A stretch of 64,000 nt of DNA from JBLWXV01 sp048267245 (GTDB lineage: Bacteria > Bdellovibrionota > Bacteriovoracia > Bacteriovoracales > Bacteriovoracaceae). Shown here piece after piece: positions 18,129-27,400 of this stretch. A program made the position numbers and the translations under genes. Where the stretch lies: NCBI GenBank assembly GCA_048267245.1, contig JBLWXV010000001.1, positions 2,294,001-2,358,000 of the forward strand. The letters run 5' to 3'. Under the pieces are notes generated by a model. That model did no database searches, was not told the origin of the DNA, and saw only the letters and a list, made by a program, of their open reading frames with translations. Numbering within the stretch: the stretch's first letter is position 1; each line of letters starts with the position of its first letter.

Positions 18129-18635
18129 TTAAAACGTCGTCTCCAGATTAGCTTTTCTTATCTCTTCGTATTTAAAGCTCACCTCTGAGCTGCCATCTGG
18201 TCCACTCACGGTAATTTCAGTATCACTAGCCGCTAATAATTTAGCGATCACTCTCTTTTCTCCGCGCCACTCTTTAGGCACATTCTCATCCTCAAGACGC
18301 TTGACCATTAATAATTTAACGGTTTCACCGATGGTCATCTCAAAGTGCGCAAGCGTTGCCAGACTTCTAAAGAGGCCTGGAGAGGACACCTCGAGAGTTA
18401 ACTCCTCGGGCATCCAGCTTTCACTATCGATGGGATCGGTGAGAGCGCGGTCAACCTGGACACATTCGTCGAGACTGGCCGTCTTTGTCGCGGGATTGAA
18501 AATCGTTACGCGAAGAAGTTGTTCCTTCTCAAGATATTCTACATCATAAAGGGTGAGGCCAGAAGCTGCAACGACTTCCTTACATAAATTAAGAAAACGC
18601 GTTTCTATCTCACTGCGCTCATTATTTATAACCAA
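18129..18635 (-). CDS. rimP: Ribosome maturation factor RimP
   Basis: Assists 30S subunit assembly. A 168-residue protein with family motifs LTLYDVEYL, LTLEVSSPGLFRSL and a C-terminal RKANLE. The start is placed at TTG 18635, preceded by AAGGA with six-base spacing. A longer frame open up to 18767 would begin with residues unrelated to RimP and would run across a terminator hairpin, so it is rejected. This start gives a length close to the E. coli protein (about 150). First gene of the nusA-infB operon. Confidence 0.93.
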   Translation of the reverse strand: MVINNERSEIETRFLNLCKEVVAASGLTLYDVEYLEKEQLLRVTIFNPATKTASLDECVQVDRALTDPIDSESWMPEELTLEVSSPGLFRSLATLAHFEMTIGETVKLLMVKRLEDENVPKEWRGEKRVIAKLLAASDTEITVSGPDGSSEVSFKYEEIRKANLETTF

Positions 18636-18664
18636 TCCGAGTCCTTCACCTGTTATTTGCAGGT

Positions 18665-18724
18665 AAAAAAAAAGGGCAGAGCCATGTCTACCCCACGAAG
18701 CTGCGACGAAAGTGTCGCTCTTCG
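18665..18724 (-). promoter_or_regulatory. Attenuator-like leader upstream of rimP
   Basis: On the minus strand a compound hairpin CGAAG-GCGAC/GTCGC-CTTCG (18696-18724) is followed by GGGTAGA/TCTGCCC (18687-18693 with 18674-18680, one G-U pair, six-base loop) and then nine T (18665-18673). The T-run ends 30 bases before the rimP start codon, too close to leave room for a separate promoter. The reading is therefore premature termination controlling rimP-nusA-infB-rbfA-truB, although it may double as the terminator of the upstream rimI-like gene. Confidence 0.7.
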
Positions 18725-18818
18725 CCCAAAAGCCCTTCAAAAAAGAGGGAATCTGGTGTGAGAACAATGTGTTATCAAAGATTTAGTGGGATGACAACTG
18801 TGGCCCTACAACTCTTTT

Positions 18819-19313
18819 TCAGACGCGAAGCTCCATAATGTCCGCGCCTCGACCAGTTCCATAGAAATCTTTGCGGTGATGAATCTTTTTAAAGCCAAGT
18901 TCTTGATAGAGCGATATCGCCCGTTGATTAGTGGCCTCAACCTCTAAATAAAACTGGGTCACAGAGGCATTTTTTAATCGCTCCATCTGAGTGGAGAGAA
19001 GGTTGGTTCCTAGTTTATTGCGCTTATAGTCATCGTGAATAAATATTTTAACAAGGTGAGCAAATGAATCTTCTAGATTTACCAAAAAGAGCCCCAGGCC
19101 AATTACCTGTCGATCTTGATTTTCTAACCAAGACAGGGCGAGCTCATGATTTGAAGCAAAGAGCAATTGTAGCCAACTCTCTATTTGCCAAGGATTGGGA
19201 AAATACAGTTGATCAAGTTCACAAAAGGTATGAGCAAGCTCTGCACTCACCTGTCCCTCAACGGATTTAAGACGCTCGAAGAAGAATTGATTTACTTTAA
19301 AATCAGCGCTCAT
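18819..19313 (-). CDS. GNAT acetyltransferase, RimI-like
   Basis: A 164-residue GNAT protein. Motif A is seen in VKIFIHDDYKRNKLGTNLL (acetyl-CoA pyrophosphate loop) and the RimI-type signature in FYLEVEATNQRAISLYQELGF, followed by RKDFYG. RimI acetylates the N-terminal alanine of ribosomal protein S18; the sequence context before rimP fits a translation role but other substrates are possible. ATG 19313 overlaps the upstream stop as ATGA; an alternative ATG at 19331 has no such support. Confidence 0.75.
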   Translation of the reverse strand: MSADFKVNQFFFERLKSVEGQVSAELAHTFCELDQLYFPNPWQIESWLQLLFASNHELALSWLENQDRQVIGLGLFLVNLEDSFAHLVKIFIHDDYKRNKLGTNLLSTQMERLKNASVTQFYLEVEATNQRAISLYQELGFKKIHHRKDFYGTGRGADIMELRV

Positions 19314-19909
19314 TTTCGTGGCAGCAGCCACTGATAGGGATATTGACCCTTCATCGCATCAGCAAGTGAGTTTACGAGCTCTAGGCGGCGACGGCGCAGT
19401 GGAGTCTGGATATTGAAATTGGCCTCAACCCCCACCCGGTCTCTAAGAATTGATTCAAAGTGATTGAGACGATCAACTAATTCGCTCTGCTCCTCAGTAG
19501 AGATCTCGGCGGTTTCGCGCTTAAAGCAATTGGGGTTGAGTTTGATCTTTGTTGGTGTGGGGCGATTAGAGCGGTAGAGTTCAAGGCGCAAAAGAAAGAG
19601 AAACTCTTCTAGTTCTTCTTGCCTATCTATAACTTCATTTATCGTTAATTCTGGTTTTGTAAGAAAAGAGATGGCCTCTAGTGCCTTTGAGTGATCACTC
19701 ACCTCATTAAAAACTAATCGACCGTAACCTGAGTTCACACAATTTGAACTCACATTCACCAGAGCTCTCCATTGCTTGAGTGAGCTCTTTAGATACACGG
19801 TTTTAGAAATTCTAAGGAGTGAAGAGTCGCTGACGGTTTCAGCATAAAGCGAGGATGAGGCCAAGAGCCCCATCCAAAGCGCAAAAAAAACTTTTTCAAA
19901 AAATTGCAA
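19310..19909 (-). CDS. Secreted protein of unknown function
   Basis: A 199-residue protein with a signal peptide (FFALWMGLLASSSLYA, cleavage about residue 23). The mature part is mainly charged and probably helical, with two Cys residues (in SSNCVNSG and NPNCFKR) that could pair in the periplasm. No family is recognised. It sits 8 bases after the TPR regulator and overlaps the RimI-like gene by ATGA, so all three are cotranscribed. Confidence 0.7.
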   Translation of the reverse strand: MQFFEKVFFALWMGLLASSSLYAETVSDSSLLRISKTVYLKSSLKQWRALVNVSSNCVNSGYGRLVFNEVSDHSKALEAISFLTKPELTINEVIDRQEELEEFLFLLRLELYRSNRPTPTKIKLNPNCFKRETAEISTEEQSELVDRLNHFESILRDRVGVEANFNIQTPLRRRRLELVNSLADAMKGQYPYQWLLPRK

Positions 19910-19917
19910 AGTGGTTC

Positions 19918-21186
19918 CTAGACGGGTGAACTCAGTTCTACGTTTCCAATTGCTTTATCATGCGTGACCTTACCTTCCATATGGAAGCGGATCTTTACAT
20001 GTGGATTAAACGTATAACCGTCCTTGCCGCGGATGATGTACTTGCGCTTGCCAATCTTGTCGGCCTTTGAGGGCTCAATAAGTTTTCTCAAGCGAGACAC
20101 TGAAGTGTAAATCAACTTATCGTGAATGAGAGGATTGTATTCATCCTTCCAAATCATGCGGGCAAGTTGTTCCTTATCAAAGTAGGCACCTGGATTCTTG
20201 GCGAGCAAGAAGAGAATTTCAAGTAGAACAAAGCGATGTTTAAAATCGATAGTTCCCAGACTTCTCTCTTTGACCTTGCGATTGGTGCGGTCGAGATAAA
20301 TATCCACTGAAGAGTCATTTACATCTTCAATTTCTTCACGAATCAAACGGGCCAGACGCTTAAAGACGATAGTGTCAATTGACTCAAGAGCAAGTTGATA
20401 GAATAGAAGAGCGCGATCAAAATCGCCGGCCTTCTTATAAACAGTTCCCTTGCCAAGGAGAATATAGCCAAAGAGGTTCCAACACTTTTTACGGTGAAGG
20501 ATATTATTGGCCTCTTTAAAGAATTTAAGAGCGTTATCAGTTTGCCCTAATTCTAGATAGACCTTCGCTGAGAACATATACATTGAGCCAGAGAGGTAAT
20601 CTTTGTTGATGATTGAGAGCAGTTGGTTGAGTTGACCGAGAACTTCTAGTGCTTCTTCATACTCTCCGCGGTTATAGGCATTGGTCGCTAGTGAGAGAAG
20701 AGTTTTAGCAAGAAGATCGGGTTCATTGCTCTCTTTTGACTTCTTATAGGCGAGATTGAAGTTTTCTTTAGCGCCATCAAAGTCACCGCGGTAGTTGCAA
20801 ATGATCCCGGCGTTGTAGAAGTATTCAGCGTTGAGACTTCCCAGTGTTTGACTGAGTAGATCCAGCGCTTCTTCTGCCTTTTTAATATAGGCTTGGGCCC
20901 TTTCATCATTGAGCTTTTCAGAATTAATACGAATCAAAAAGCCAAGAATTTTAAAGACGCTAAATAGATCTTTGGGTACATCGGCGCAGTTGAGGGCTTT
21001 TTCAAAATTGCTCTCAGCTTCGAGAAGATCTGACTTGTCGTAGTGAATCTTGCCAAGTTGATAGAAAGCGCGACCTACATCGTGCTTGTCGATTGCATGT
21101 GCTTCGATTTCCATAGAATCAGTCATCTGTAGAAATGCGCTAGCAGGGTGTCCTTGCAATGCTACTCCCTCAATTTGTTCGCTCAT
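19918..21186 (-). CDS. TPR-repeat regulator with C-terminal winged-helix DNA-binding domain
   Basis: A 422-residue cytoplasmic protein. Residues 38-275 are a run of about six tetratricopeptide-like helix pairs (for example GRAFYQLGKIHYDKSDLLEAE and GKGTVYKKAGDFDRALLFYQ). Residues 305-405 form an OmpR/PhoB-type winged helix (LLEILFLLAKNPGAYFDKEQL ... VSRLRKLIEP ... RGKDGYTF). There is no receiver domain, so control is likely through protein or peptide contacts with the TPR part. AGGAG precedes ATG 21186 by eight bases. It heads a three-gene operon; its targets are unknown. Confidence 0.75.
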   Translation of the reverse strand: MSEQIEGVALQGHPASAFLQMTDSMEIEAHAIDKHDVGRAFYQLGKIHYDKSDLLEAESNFEKALNCADVPKDLFSVFKILGFLIRINSEKLNDERAQAYIKKAEEALDLLSQTLGSLNAEYFYNAGIICNYRGDFDGAKENFNLAYKKSKESNEPDLLAKTLLSLATNAYNRGEYEEALEVLGQLNQLLSIINKDYLSGSMYMFSAKVYLELGQTDNALKFFKEANNILHRKKCWNLFGYILLGKGTVYKKAGDFDRALLFYQLALESIDTIVFKRLARLIREEIEDVNDSSVDIYLDRTNRKVKERSLGTIDFKHRFVLLEILFLLAKNPGAYFDKEQLARMIWKDEYNPLIHDKLIYTSVSRLRKLIEPSKADKIGKRKYIIRGKDGYTFNPHVKIRFHMEGKVTHDKAIGNVELSSPV

Positions 21187-21580
21187 TGCTCATTCTCCTA
21201 TCTCGATCTTCCCTAAAATTGCTGCCAGTGCACCTTGCCCTGGCCCAGCTGCTGTCCCCTTTTCTCCCCAAGTGGTCCCACATCTTATGATGGCCACCAC
21301 TTTCACCATTTGTATAAGGAAAAAGCGTGCTGCGACGGGACCAAAATGGGAGGACAGCTCTCCCAATTAGGGCAGTTTCATATCACGGCCAATTGCTCGC
21401 GGTCAAAAAATGGACGATACCCTTGTCATTTTTACCACTTAGCTGCTCTGGAGCATTGTAAGAAACTGCAAGGGCTTAAAAATCCACAAGATTGGGCGCA
21501 AAGCATAGACTTAAAGTCCGCTAATTGATAAATTATGGCCGATTCAGTGTTCCTTTTTTCAAGCAGTTGGAGAGCATCTT
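21187..21580. other. 394-base intergenic region between divergent regulator and thrS
   Basis: No convincing gene was found; short frames here lack ribosome sites and family features. It holds the promoters of both divergent genes, a small hairpin TGGGAG/CTCCCA (about 21347-21366) and the probable thrS promoter near 21506-21534. Confidence 0.5.
21506..21534 (+). promoter_or_regulatory. Possible sigma-70-type promoter of thrS
   Basis: TAGACT (21506-21511) and TAAATT (21529-21534) are separated by 17 bases and each matches four of six consensus positions. The transcript would start about 40 bases before the thrS start codon. Confidence 0.3.
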
Positions 21581-23332
21581 ATGGCCCATGATTTTGATCT
21601 AGACACACTCCGTCACTCGAGTGCCCACCTAATGGCCCAAGCCATTAGCCGCGTTTTCCAAAAGGAGAACCCACAATTTGGTGTTGGCCCAGTTATCGAG
21701 AACGGCTTTTACTACGACGTTTGGATGGATCACAAAATCACCGAAGAAGATCTCAAAAAGATTGAAGAGGAGATGAAGAAGATCATCAAGGCAAAGCTTC
21801 CCATTGAGCGCAAGGTAATGGGTCGCGATGAAGCAGTTGAGTTCTTCAAGGGACTCGGCCAAGAACTCAAAGTTGAACTCATCAGCGCCATTCCCGCAGA
21901 TGAAGAGATCTCTTGCTTTCAGCAAGGGGAATTTATCGATCTCTGTCGCGGTCCCCACGTGGAAAATACTTCACAACTTCCCCCGGCCTTTAAACTTCTC
22001 CACACTGCCGGGGCCTACTGGCGAGGGGATGAAAAGCGCCAAATGCTCCAAAGAATCTACGCCGCTAGCTTTTCAAGTAAAGACGAACTCAAGGCCCACC
22101 TCCATTTTCTAGAGGAAGCTAAAAAGCGCGATCATAGGAAATTAGGTAAGGAGCTCGAACTCTTTCACTTTGATCCAGTCGCCCCGGCTTCGCCTTTCTT
22201 TATGCCCAAGGGAGCTCACCTCTACAATTCTCTTGTAGAATTCATGAGAAGAATTTACGTTAAGTTTGATTATAAAGAAGTCATCACCCCTCAAGTGCTC
22301 GACAGCGAGTTGTGGCACACTTCTGGGCACTACGAGCACTATAAAGAAAATATGTACTTCTCGCGCATTGATGAACGCGAGTACGCTGTTAAGCCCATGA
22401 ACTGTCCTTGCCACATGCTCATGTTCAGACACTATAAGTATAGTTACCGCGACCTACCTCTGCGCTACGCCGATTTTGGTCGCCTCCACCGCTATGAAAA
22501 AGCCGGTGCCGTGGCCGGACTCACTCGAGTGCGCACATTCTGCCAAGACGATGCTCACATCTTTATTCCCCTAGATAAAATTCAAGGGGAAATTCAGAGC
22601 CTCATGAGAATGTTCTTTATCTGCTATGACCACTTTGGCTTCACAGATATCAAGGTAAACCTCTCTACCCGCCCGGAGAAAAAATCGGGTGACGACGCCA
22701 CTTGGGACAAGGCCGAGTCAGCACTCAAAGAAGCACTCGATGCCTCTGGACATAAGTACTTCATCAAAGAAGGCGACGGCGCTTTCTACGGCCCAAAAAT
22801 CGACGTTGAAATTGCAGACGCTCTTGGGCGCTACTTCCAACTTGGAACCATTCAACTCGACTTCCAACTTCCCGAGAGATTTGGTCTTGAATTTACCAAC
22901 GCTGAAGGTGGCAACGAGCGCCCGGTTGTTATTCACCGCGCTCTACTTGGTTCTCTTGAGCGCTTCATTGGCGTCTACATTGAACACGTCGCTGGCGCCT
23001 TTCCATTCTGGCTCGCACCTGAACAAGCGGTCATCGTTCCAGTCAGAAATGAGAATCACCTTGAAGGGGCCCAGGCCATCGCCAAAGAGCTCACCGACAT
23101 GGGGCTTCGAATCCGCGTCGACGATCGCAATGAAAGTATGGGCTACAAAACAAGACAGATTCAAAAAGGCAAAATTCCATTTATGATGGTTATTGGAGAT
23201 AAGGAACTCGAAGAGGGCACAGTGAGTATTCGCCGCTATGGAGAGCAAAAGAGTGAGACACTCCCGCTCGCCGGCGTCAAAGAACTCTTTGCTGAACTTG
23301 ACGCTCAGAAAGTTCCCGCAGCTCTCAGGTAA
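21581..23332 (+). CDS. thrS: Threonyl-tRNA synthetase lacking the TGS domain
   Basis: Charges tRNA-Thr. The 583-residue protein begins directly at the editing domain: H12-x3-H16 (HSSAH) and C122-RGP-H126 are the editing-site residues. The catalytic core follows, with class II motifs and zinc ligand region MNCPCHM, and then the anticodon-binding domain (VIVPVRNEN ... ESMGYKTRQIQKGKIPFMMVIG). Compared with E. coli ThrRS (H73, H77, C182, H186) every landmark is shifted by 60-61 residues, so exactly the N-terminal TGS domain is absent. No TGS-coding sequence lies upstream. The start has GGAG eight bases before it. Confidence 0.97.
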   Translation: MAHDFDLDTLRHSSAHLMAQAISRVFQKENPQFGVGPVIENGFYYDVWMDHKITEEDLKKIEEEMKKIIKAKLPIERKVMGRDEAVEFFKGLGQELKVELISAIPADEEISCFQQGEFIDLCRGPHVENTSQLPPAFKLLHTAGAYWRGDEKRQMLQRIYAASFSSKDELKAHLHFLEEAKKRDHRKLGKELELFHFDPVAPASPFFMPKGAHLYNSLVEFMRRIYVKFDYKEVITPQVLDSELWHTSGHYEHYKENMYFSRIDEREYAVKPMNCPCHMLMFRHYKYSYRDLPLRYADFGRLHRYEKAGAVAGLTRVRTFCQDDAHIFIPLDKIQGEIQSLMRMFFICYDHFGFTDIKVNLSTRPEKKSGDDATWDKAESALKEALDASGHKYFIKEGDGAFYGPKIDVEIADALGRYFQLGTIQLDFQLPERFGLEFTNAEGGNERPVVIHRALLGSLERFIGVYIEHVAGAFPFWLAPEQAVIVPVRNENHLEGAQAIAKELTDMGLRIRVDDRNESMGYKTRQIQKGKIPFMMVIGDKELEEGTVSIRRYGEQKSETLPLAGVKELFAELDAQKVPAALR

Positions 23333-23384
23333 GAGAAATTCAGAAATTCTAATGGGCCTAAGGTTGGGCCCAAAAGGTTAGTGT

Positions 23385-24392
23385 ATGGATACCAATCTAG
23401 GCCCAGAAATTCAGGTTCTCCTCATCTGCGGAGGGGGAGGATCAGAACACGATATCTCCCTCACCTCAGCACAATTCTTTAAGGACACTCTCTCCTCCAT
23501 TGCTGGAGTTAAAGTTCACTACGTGGAAATTTGCCGCGATGGAGTTCGCCGCGACGAAAATGGCAAGTCTCTGGAGCTTAGAAAGGACGGTCTACTGGTA
23601 AGAGGAGACGAGGTCATTCGACTCAATTTTGCCATTCCCTGCTTTCACGGCACTCCAGGAGAAACCGGCGAAATCCAATGTGTATTTGAAATGATGGGAC
23701 TTCCCTACTTGGGCTGCGGACCAGAAGCGAGCATGCTCTCTTTTAACAAAGTCAGCACCAAGTTGTGGATGCAGGCACTTGGCATTCCAAACTCTCCTTT
23801 TATCTTTGTCACTTCAAATGAAGACGATGAAATCAAGCGCGCTCAAGAATTCTTTGCCGAGCACGGAGATATTTTCATTAAGGCCTCAAATCAAGGCTCA
23901 AGCGTAGGGGCTTACCATGTGACTGAGGCATCAAAAGTTGAAAGTACAATAAAAGATGCCTTTAACTACTCCTCGTACGTTCTAATTGAAAAGACCATGA
24001 AGGGAAGAGAAGTAGAGATGAGTGTCTATCAATACAAAGGCGAACTCGTGGCAACTGCCCCAGGAGAGATTATCTGTCCGGGAGGCTTTTATGACTTCAA
24101 TGAGAAATACTCTGGCACATCTAAAACAAAGACCTTAGTGCGCGCCCCAGGCCTAGCTCCAGAGCTAGTGGCCAGAATGCAAGAGGCCGGAAAAAGACTC
24201 TTTAAAGGTTTAAAATACAAACACCTCGTGCGAGTAGACTTCTTTGTCATTGGCGATGAATTCTACATTAACGAGCCCAATACATTTCCAGGTCACACCA
24301 AGATTTCCCTCTTTCCAATGATGATGAAGGAGAATGGACATAGTTACCGCGATTTCCTGGAACACATTATTAAATCAGAAGCCCGCAAATAA
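23385..24392 (+). CDS. D-alanine-D-alanine ligase family ATP-grasp enzyme
   Basis: A 335-residue ATP-grasp ligase with the Ddl N-terminal GGGGSEHDISLTSA loop, HGTPGETGEIQ, the ATP-binding KASNQGSSVGA and the metal-binding ENT segment, here NEPNTFPGHT instead of the usual NEINTIPGFT. The Glu and Asn that bind magnesium are kept. Normal Ddl joins two D-Ala for peptidoglycan. Here the gene is outside a cell-division cluster and is followed after 18 bases by an aminotransferase fusion, so it may ligate another amino acid. Both readings stay open. Confidence 0.8.
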   Translation: MDTNLGPEIQVLLICGGGGSEHDISLTSAQFFKDTLSSIAGVKVHYVEICRDGVRRDENGKSLELRKDGLLVRGDEVIRLNFAIPCFHGTPGETGEIQCVFEMMGLPYLGCGPEASMLSFNKVSTKLWMQALGIPNSPFIFVTSNEDDEIKRAQEFFAEHGDIFIKASNQGSSVGAYHVTEASKVESTIKDAFNYSSYVLIEKTMKGREVEMSVYQYKGELVATAPGEIICPGGFYDFNEKYSGTSKTKTLVRAPGLAPELVARMQEAGKRLFKGLKYKHLVRVDFFVIGDEFYINEPNTFPGHTKISLFPMMMKENGHSYRDFLEHIIKSEARK

Positions 24393-24410
24393 GCGATTAA
24401 GGAGCAGATC

Positions 24411-27400
24411 ATGAGTTTTCATGAAGGGCAAATTCCCCTGATCAACGATGAAGTAAAAAATCACTCCCAAGAAGTTTTAAAGAGCTACTACGCAGGAGAC
24501 TTTATTCCTGCTGAGAAAAAATCATACTTAAGTGATCTACGCCACTCTCGTGGCCCCTACTTGGGAATTACTTCCAAAGATAATTCAACCCACTATATTC
24601 TAGACGCCGCCTCACAGATTGCGACCATTGGCCTGGGTTTTAACCCCGCCGCATTCTTTGGTGTCGCCACCCACAGTGATGTATGGACAAATGATACCAA
24701 AGGCGAGTTCGCAGCAAACTCGATACGTGCACTTAAATCATTTATGAAGCGCAAAACGGGGTGGGACGAACTTCACTTGGGCCTCACTCACTCAGGTGCC
24801 GAGGCCAACGAGCTGGCCCTAGGTCAAGCCTTTGAAAACCGCTCGCGCAAAAATGCCCGCAAAGTCCTGGCATTTGAAGGCTCTTTTCATGGACGCATGA
24901 TGGTCACTCTGTCATCGACTTGGAATAAATCAAAGCGCGAACCCTTTGAGTGGCCTGGCTTTGAAACTGTGTACAATGCATTTGCCGAGGACAAGAAGGC
25001 CGAAATATTTGCCCCTGCCCCAAAGAATTGGAAAGAAACTTGGGCCAATGAGCTTGAAATTTGCAATGAGCAAAAACTCAGTCAACTCTGGAAGGCAGAG
25101 AGCGCTAAGCAGCCTCTTATTCAAAGTGAAATTCAAGTTCTGTGTGAGGTGGCCAATAAGCTTCAAACTGGTGAGATCTTCGCTGTAATTGTAGAGCCGA
25201 TGCAATGTGAAGGTGGAGATCGCTTTGGAACAGCTAGGTTCTTTAATGCCCTCGCCCTCATTTGCCGCAGATTTCAAGTGGCCATTATCTTTGATGAAGT
25301 GCAAACCGGGTTTCACCTTGGACGCGACTTCTTTTGGCACTCTACTTTTAATCTAAAAGACGAAAATGAATCTCCCTTGCTCCCCGACTTTGTCACCTGT
25401 GCAAAGAAGGCCCAGATGGGCATGGTCTTCTCTCCAAGACCAATAAGCCTCTATGAGCATCAAGCCAATCTTCAAGAGTATCAGCTTGCTGGTTTAGTCA
25501 GGGGCCTCACCCACGCAATTTTACTCGATCAAAGTAGTGAGCGAATTGCAACGCTAGAAGAGCATGCCAGAAAAGAACTCCTCATCATCTGCCAAAAATT
25601 TTCAAAGCATTTAGAAAATCCTCGCGCCTTTGGACTTAGTTTTGCGGTTGATGTAAAGGATAAAACCCTCGTTAATAAACTCATCGAAAAGCGCTTTGAC
25701 GTGGGTCTGCTCTATTACCCTGCTGGGGATAACACGCTACGCTTTAGACTCAACACGGCCTTTAAGACCGATGATCTTAAAAACCTCTTTAAGTCTCTTG
25801 AGATTATCTTTGCCCACATTTTTGAAGGGGCCCCACTCAGCAATATCTCGCACTTTAAAACCATTAGCAGCGACCCTGAGCTACACTATCAACTAAGCTC
25901 TCTCTTTTTGCGCTCTAAACTCGGCGATATAACTGAAGCTAAGCTTATGAGTGAAATAAGCCAGCTCATGGGCGACAAGGGAAAATTTGAATTAATCGAG
26001 ATCAGCTCAAAGAATTACCCGGAACTTCGCCAAGAGATCATCACCATAGAAAGTGATGTCTATGAGCCGACAAGACAGACGGATATTTCTCATTTCGATC
26101 ACGCCATGAAAAACCGCAATGGTCTTGCCTTTGGGATTCGTGCCGATAAGAAAGTAGTGGCCATTGTCTTTGCCGCCCCACTCTCGGAATTTCCACTTGA
26201 GCGCGGACTTCGCCAAGACCCACACTTCACTGACCCTGATTCACTCTATATGCTCGACTGCACAGTGCGCCCAGAGTATCAAGGTAGAGCGCTAGGTCTT
26301 ATTCTCAAAGTGCTGCTAAGTTCGGTGGCAACTCTTAGAGGTCGCAATCGCTTGCAAGGGAGAAACCGCGATCGACTAGCGGCTTCCATGCTCGCAATCA
26401 ACCTTGAACTTGGAGCGCTTGAGCAAAACTTCATTAGAGAGGATTATCCCGACTTTGAAGCTCATAGAGACGTACTCTACTACTCAATCGATCTCTCATG
26501 GCCCAAGAATTTACCCTGCGACCTCTCTAGCTCTCACGCGCGCCCTTGTGTCACCAAAACACCCGAACTCGCACGCATGCAGGAACTCCTTCCAGTGGCC
26601 GTGAATAAAATATGCCTCTCAAACTTTGTGAGTGAGGACTTTTTAAAAGATGTCAAAACCTTGGCCGCTCCCATGAAAGAGGGACTTCGCCACCTCTACA
26701 CTACTTCAGGTCAAAGTGAGGCCTGCGACAAAGCCGCCAAGACTTTGTGGTTTAACCGCGACAAAGAAAAGTTTCAAACAGCTCCAAACTTTCTCACCTT
26801 TAGGGGGCACTACTTTGGAGCGGGAAGCTTTCTTGCGCGCTCTCTCTCTGCCGTGGGAGAAACTTTTTTTAATGTGGATCACATTGAGGCCATCACCGAA
26901 TTAAAAGCTAAATTAAAAGAGAAGTCCTACTTGGCCCTCTATTTAGAACCCTTGGGTCAACTTTCAGGTCATCGCTTTGAATTAGCAGAGCTCAAAGAGA
27001 TTATTAAACTCTGCCATGAGGTTGGCACAAAGGTGGTCTTTAATGAGACGGCCTCCTTTGGATATATCGCAGACCCAGAACACTACTACCTGAGTTCTCA
27101 TCCTGAACTCGATGTGGACGCAGTTATGTGCTACCTCGGCGGACAGGCGGGCCTGACTTTTGCCAAATCTGAGTACTTTATTAGTGCACCCTTGATGATG
27201 ATCTCAACTTGGGATGGAGACGAACTGAGCTTTGCCCTCGCTGCCGATCTTTGCAAACGCCTTCTGGACAAAAAGAATCAGGTAAGTTCAATTGCCAAGA
27301 AATTTAAAGATCAACTTGAGCAATCTCTATCTGGAAGTGGTGCAGCAGTGAAGCTTCACAATGGATTTGGTAGAATCAGTGGAAATATTCCACTCAACTT

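Noticed and set aside
18636..18767. N-terminal extension of RimP back to 18767
   Set aside because: The extra 44 residues have no RimP similarity and would be encoded by the terminator hairpin and T-run; TTG 18635 has a proper ribosome site.
21235..21528. 97-residue frame in the gap before thrS
   Set aside because: No ribosome site, Cys/His-rich random composition and location across both divergent promoters.
23333..23384. GGGCC/GGCCC hairpin between thrS and the Ddl-type gene as terminator
   Set aside because: Five-bp stem without a T-tract.
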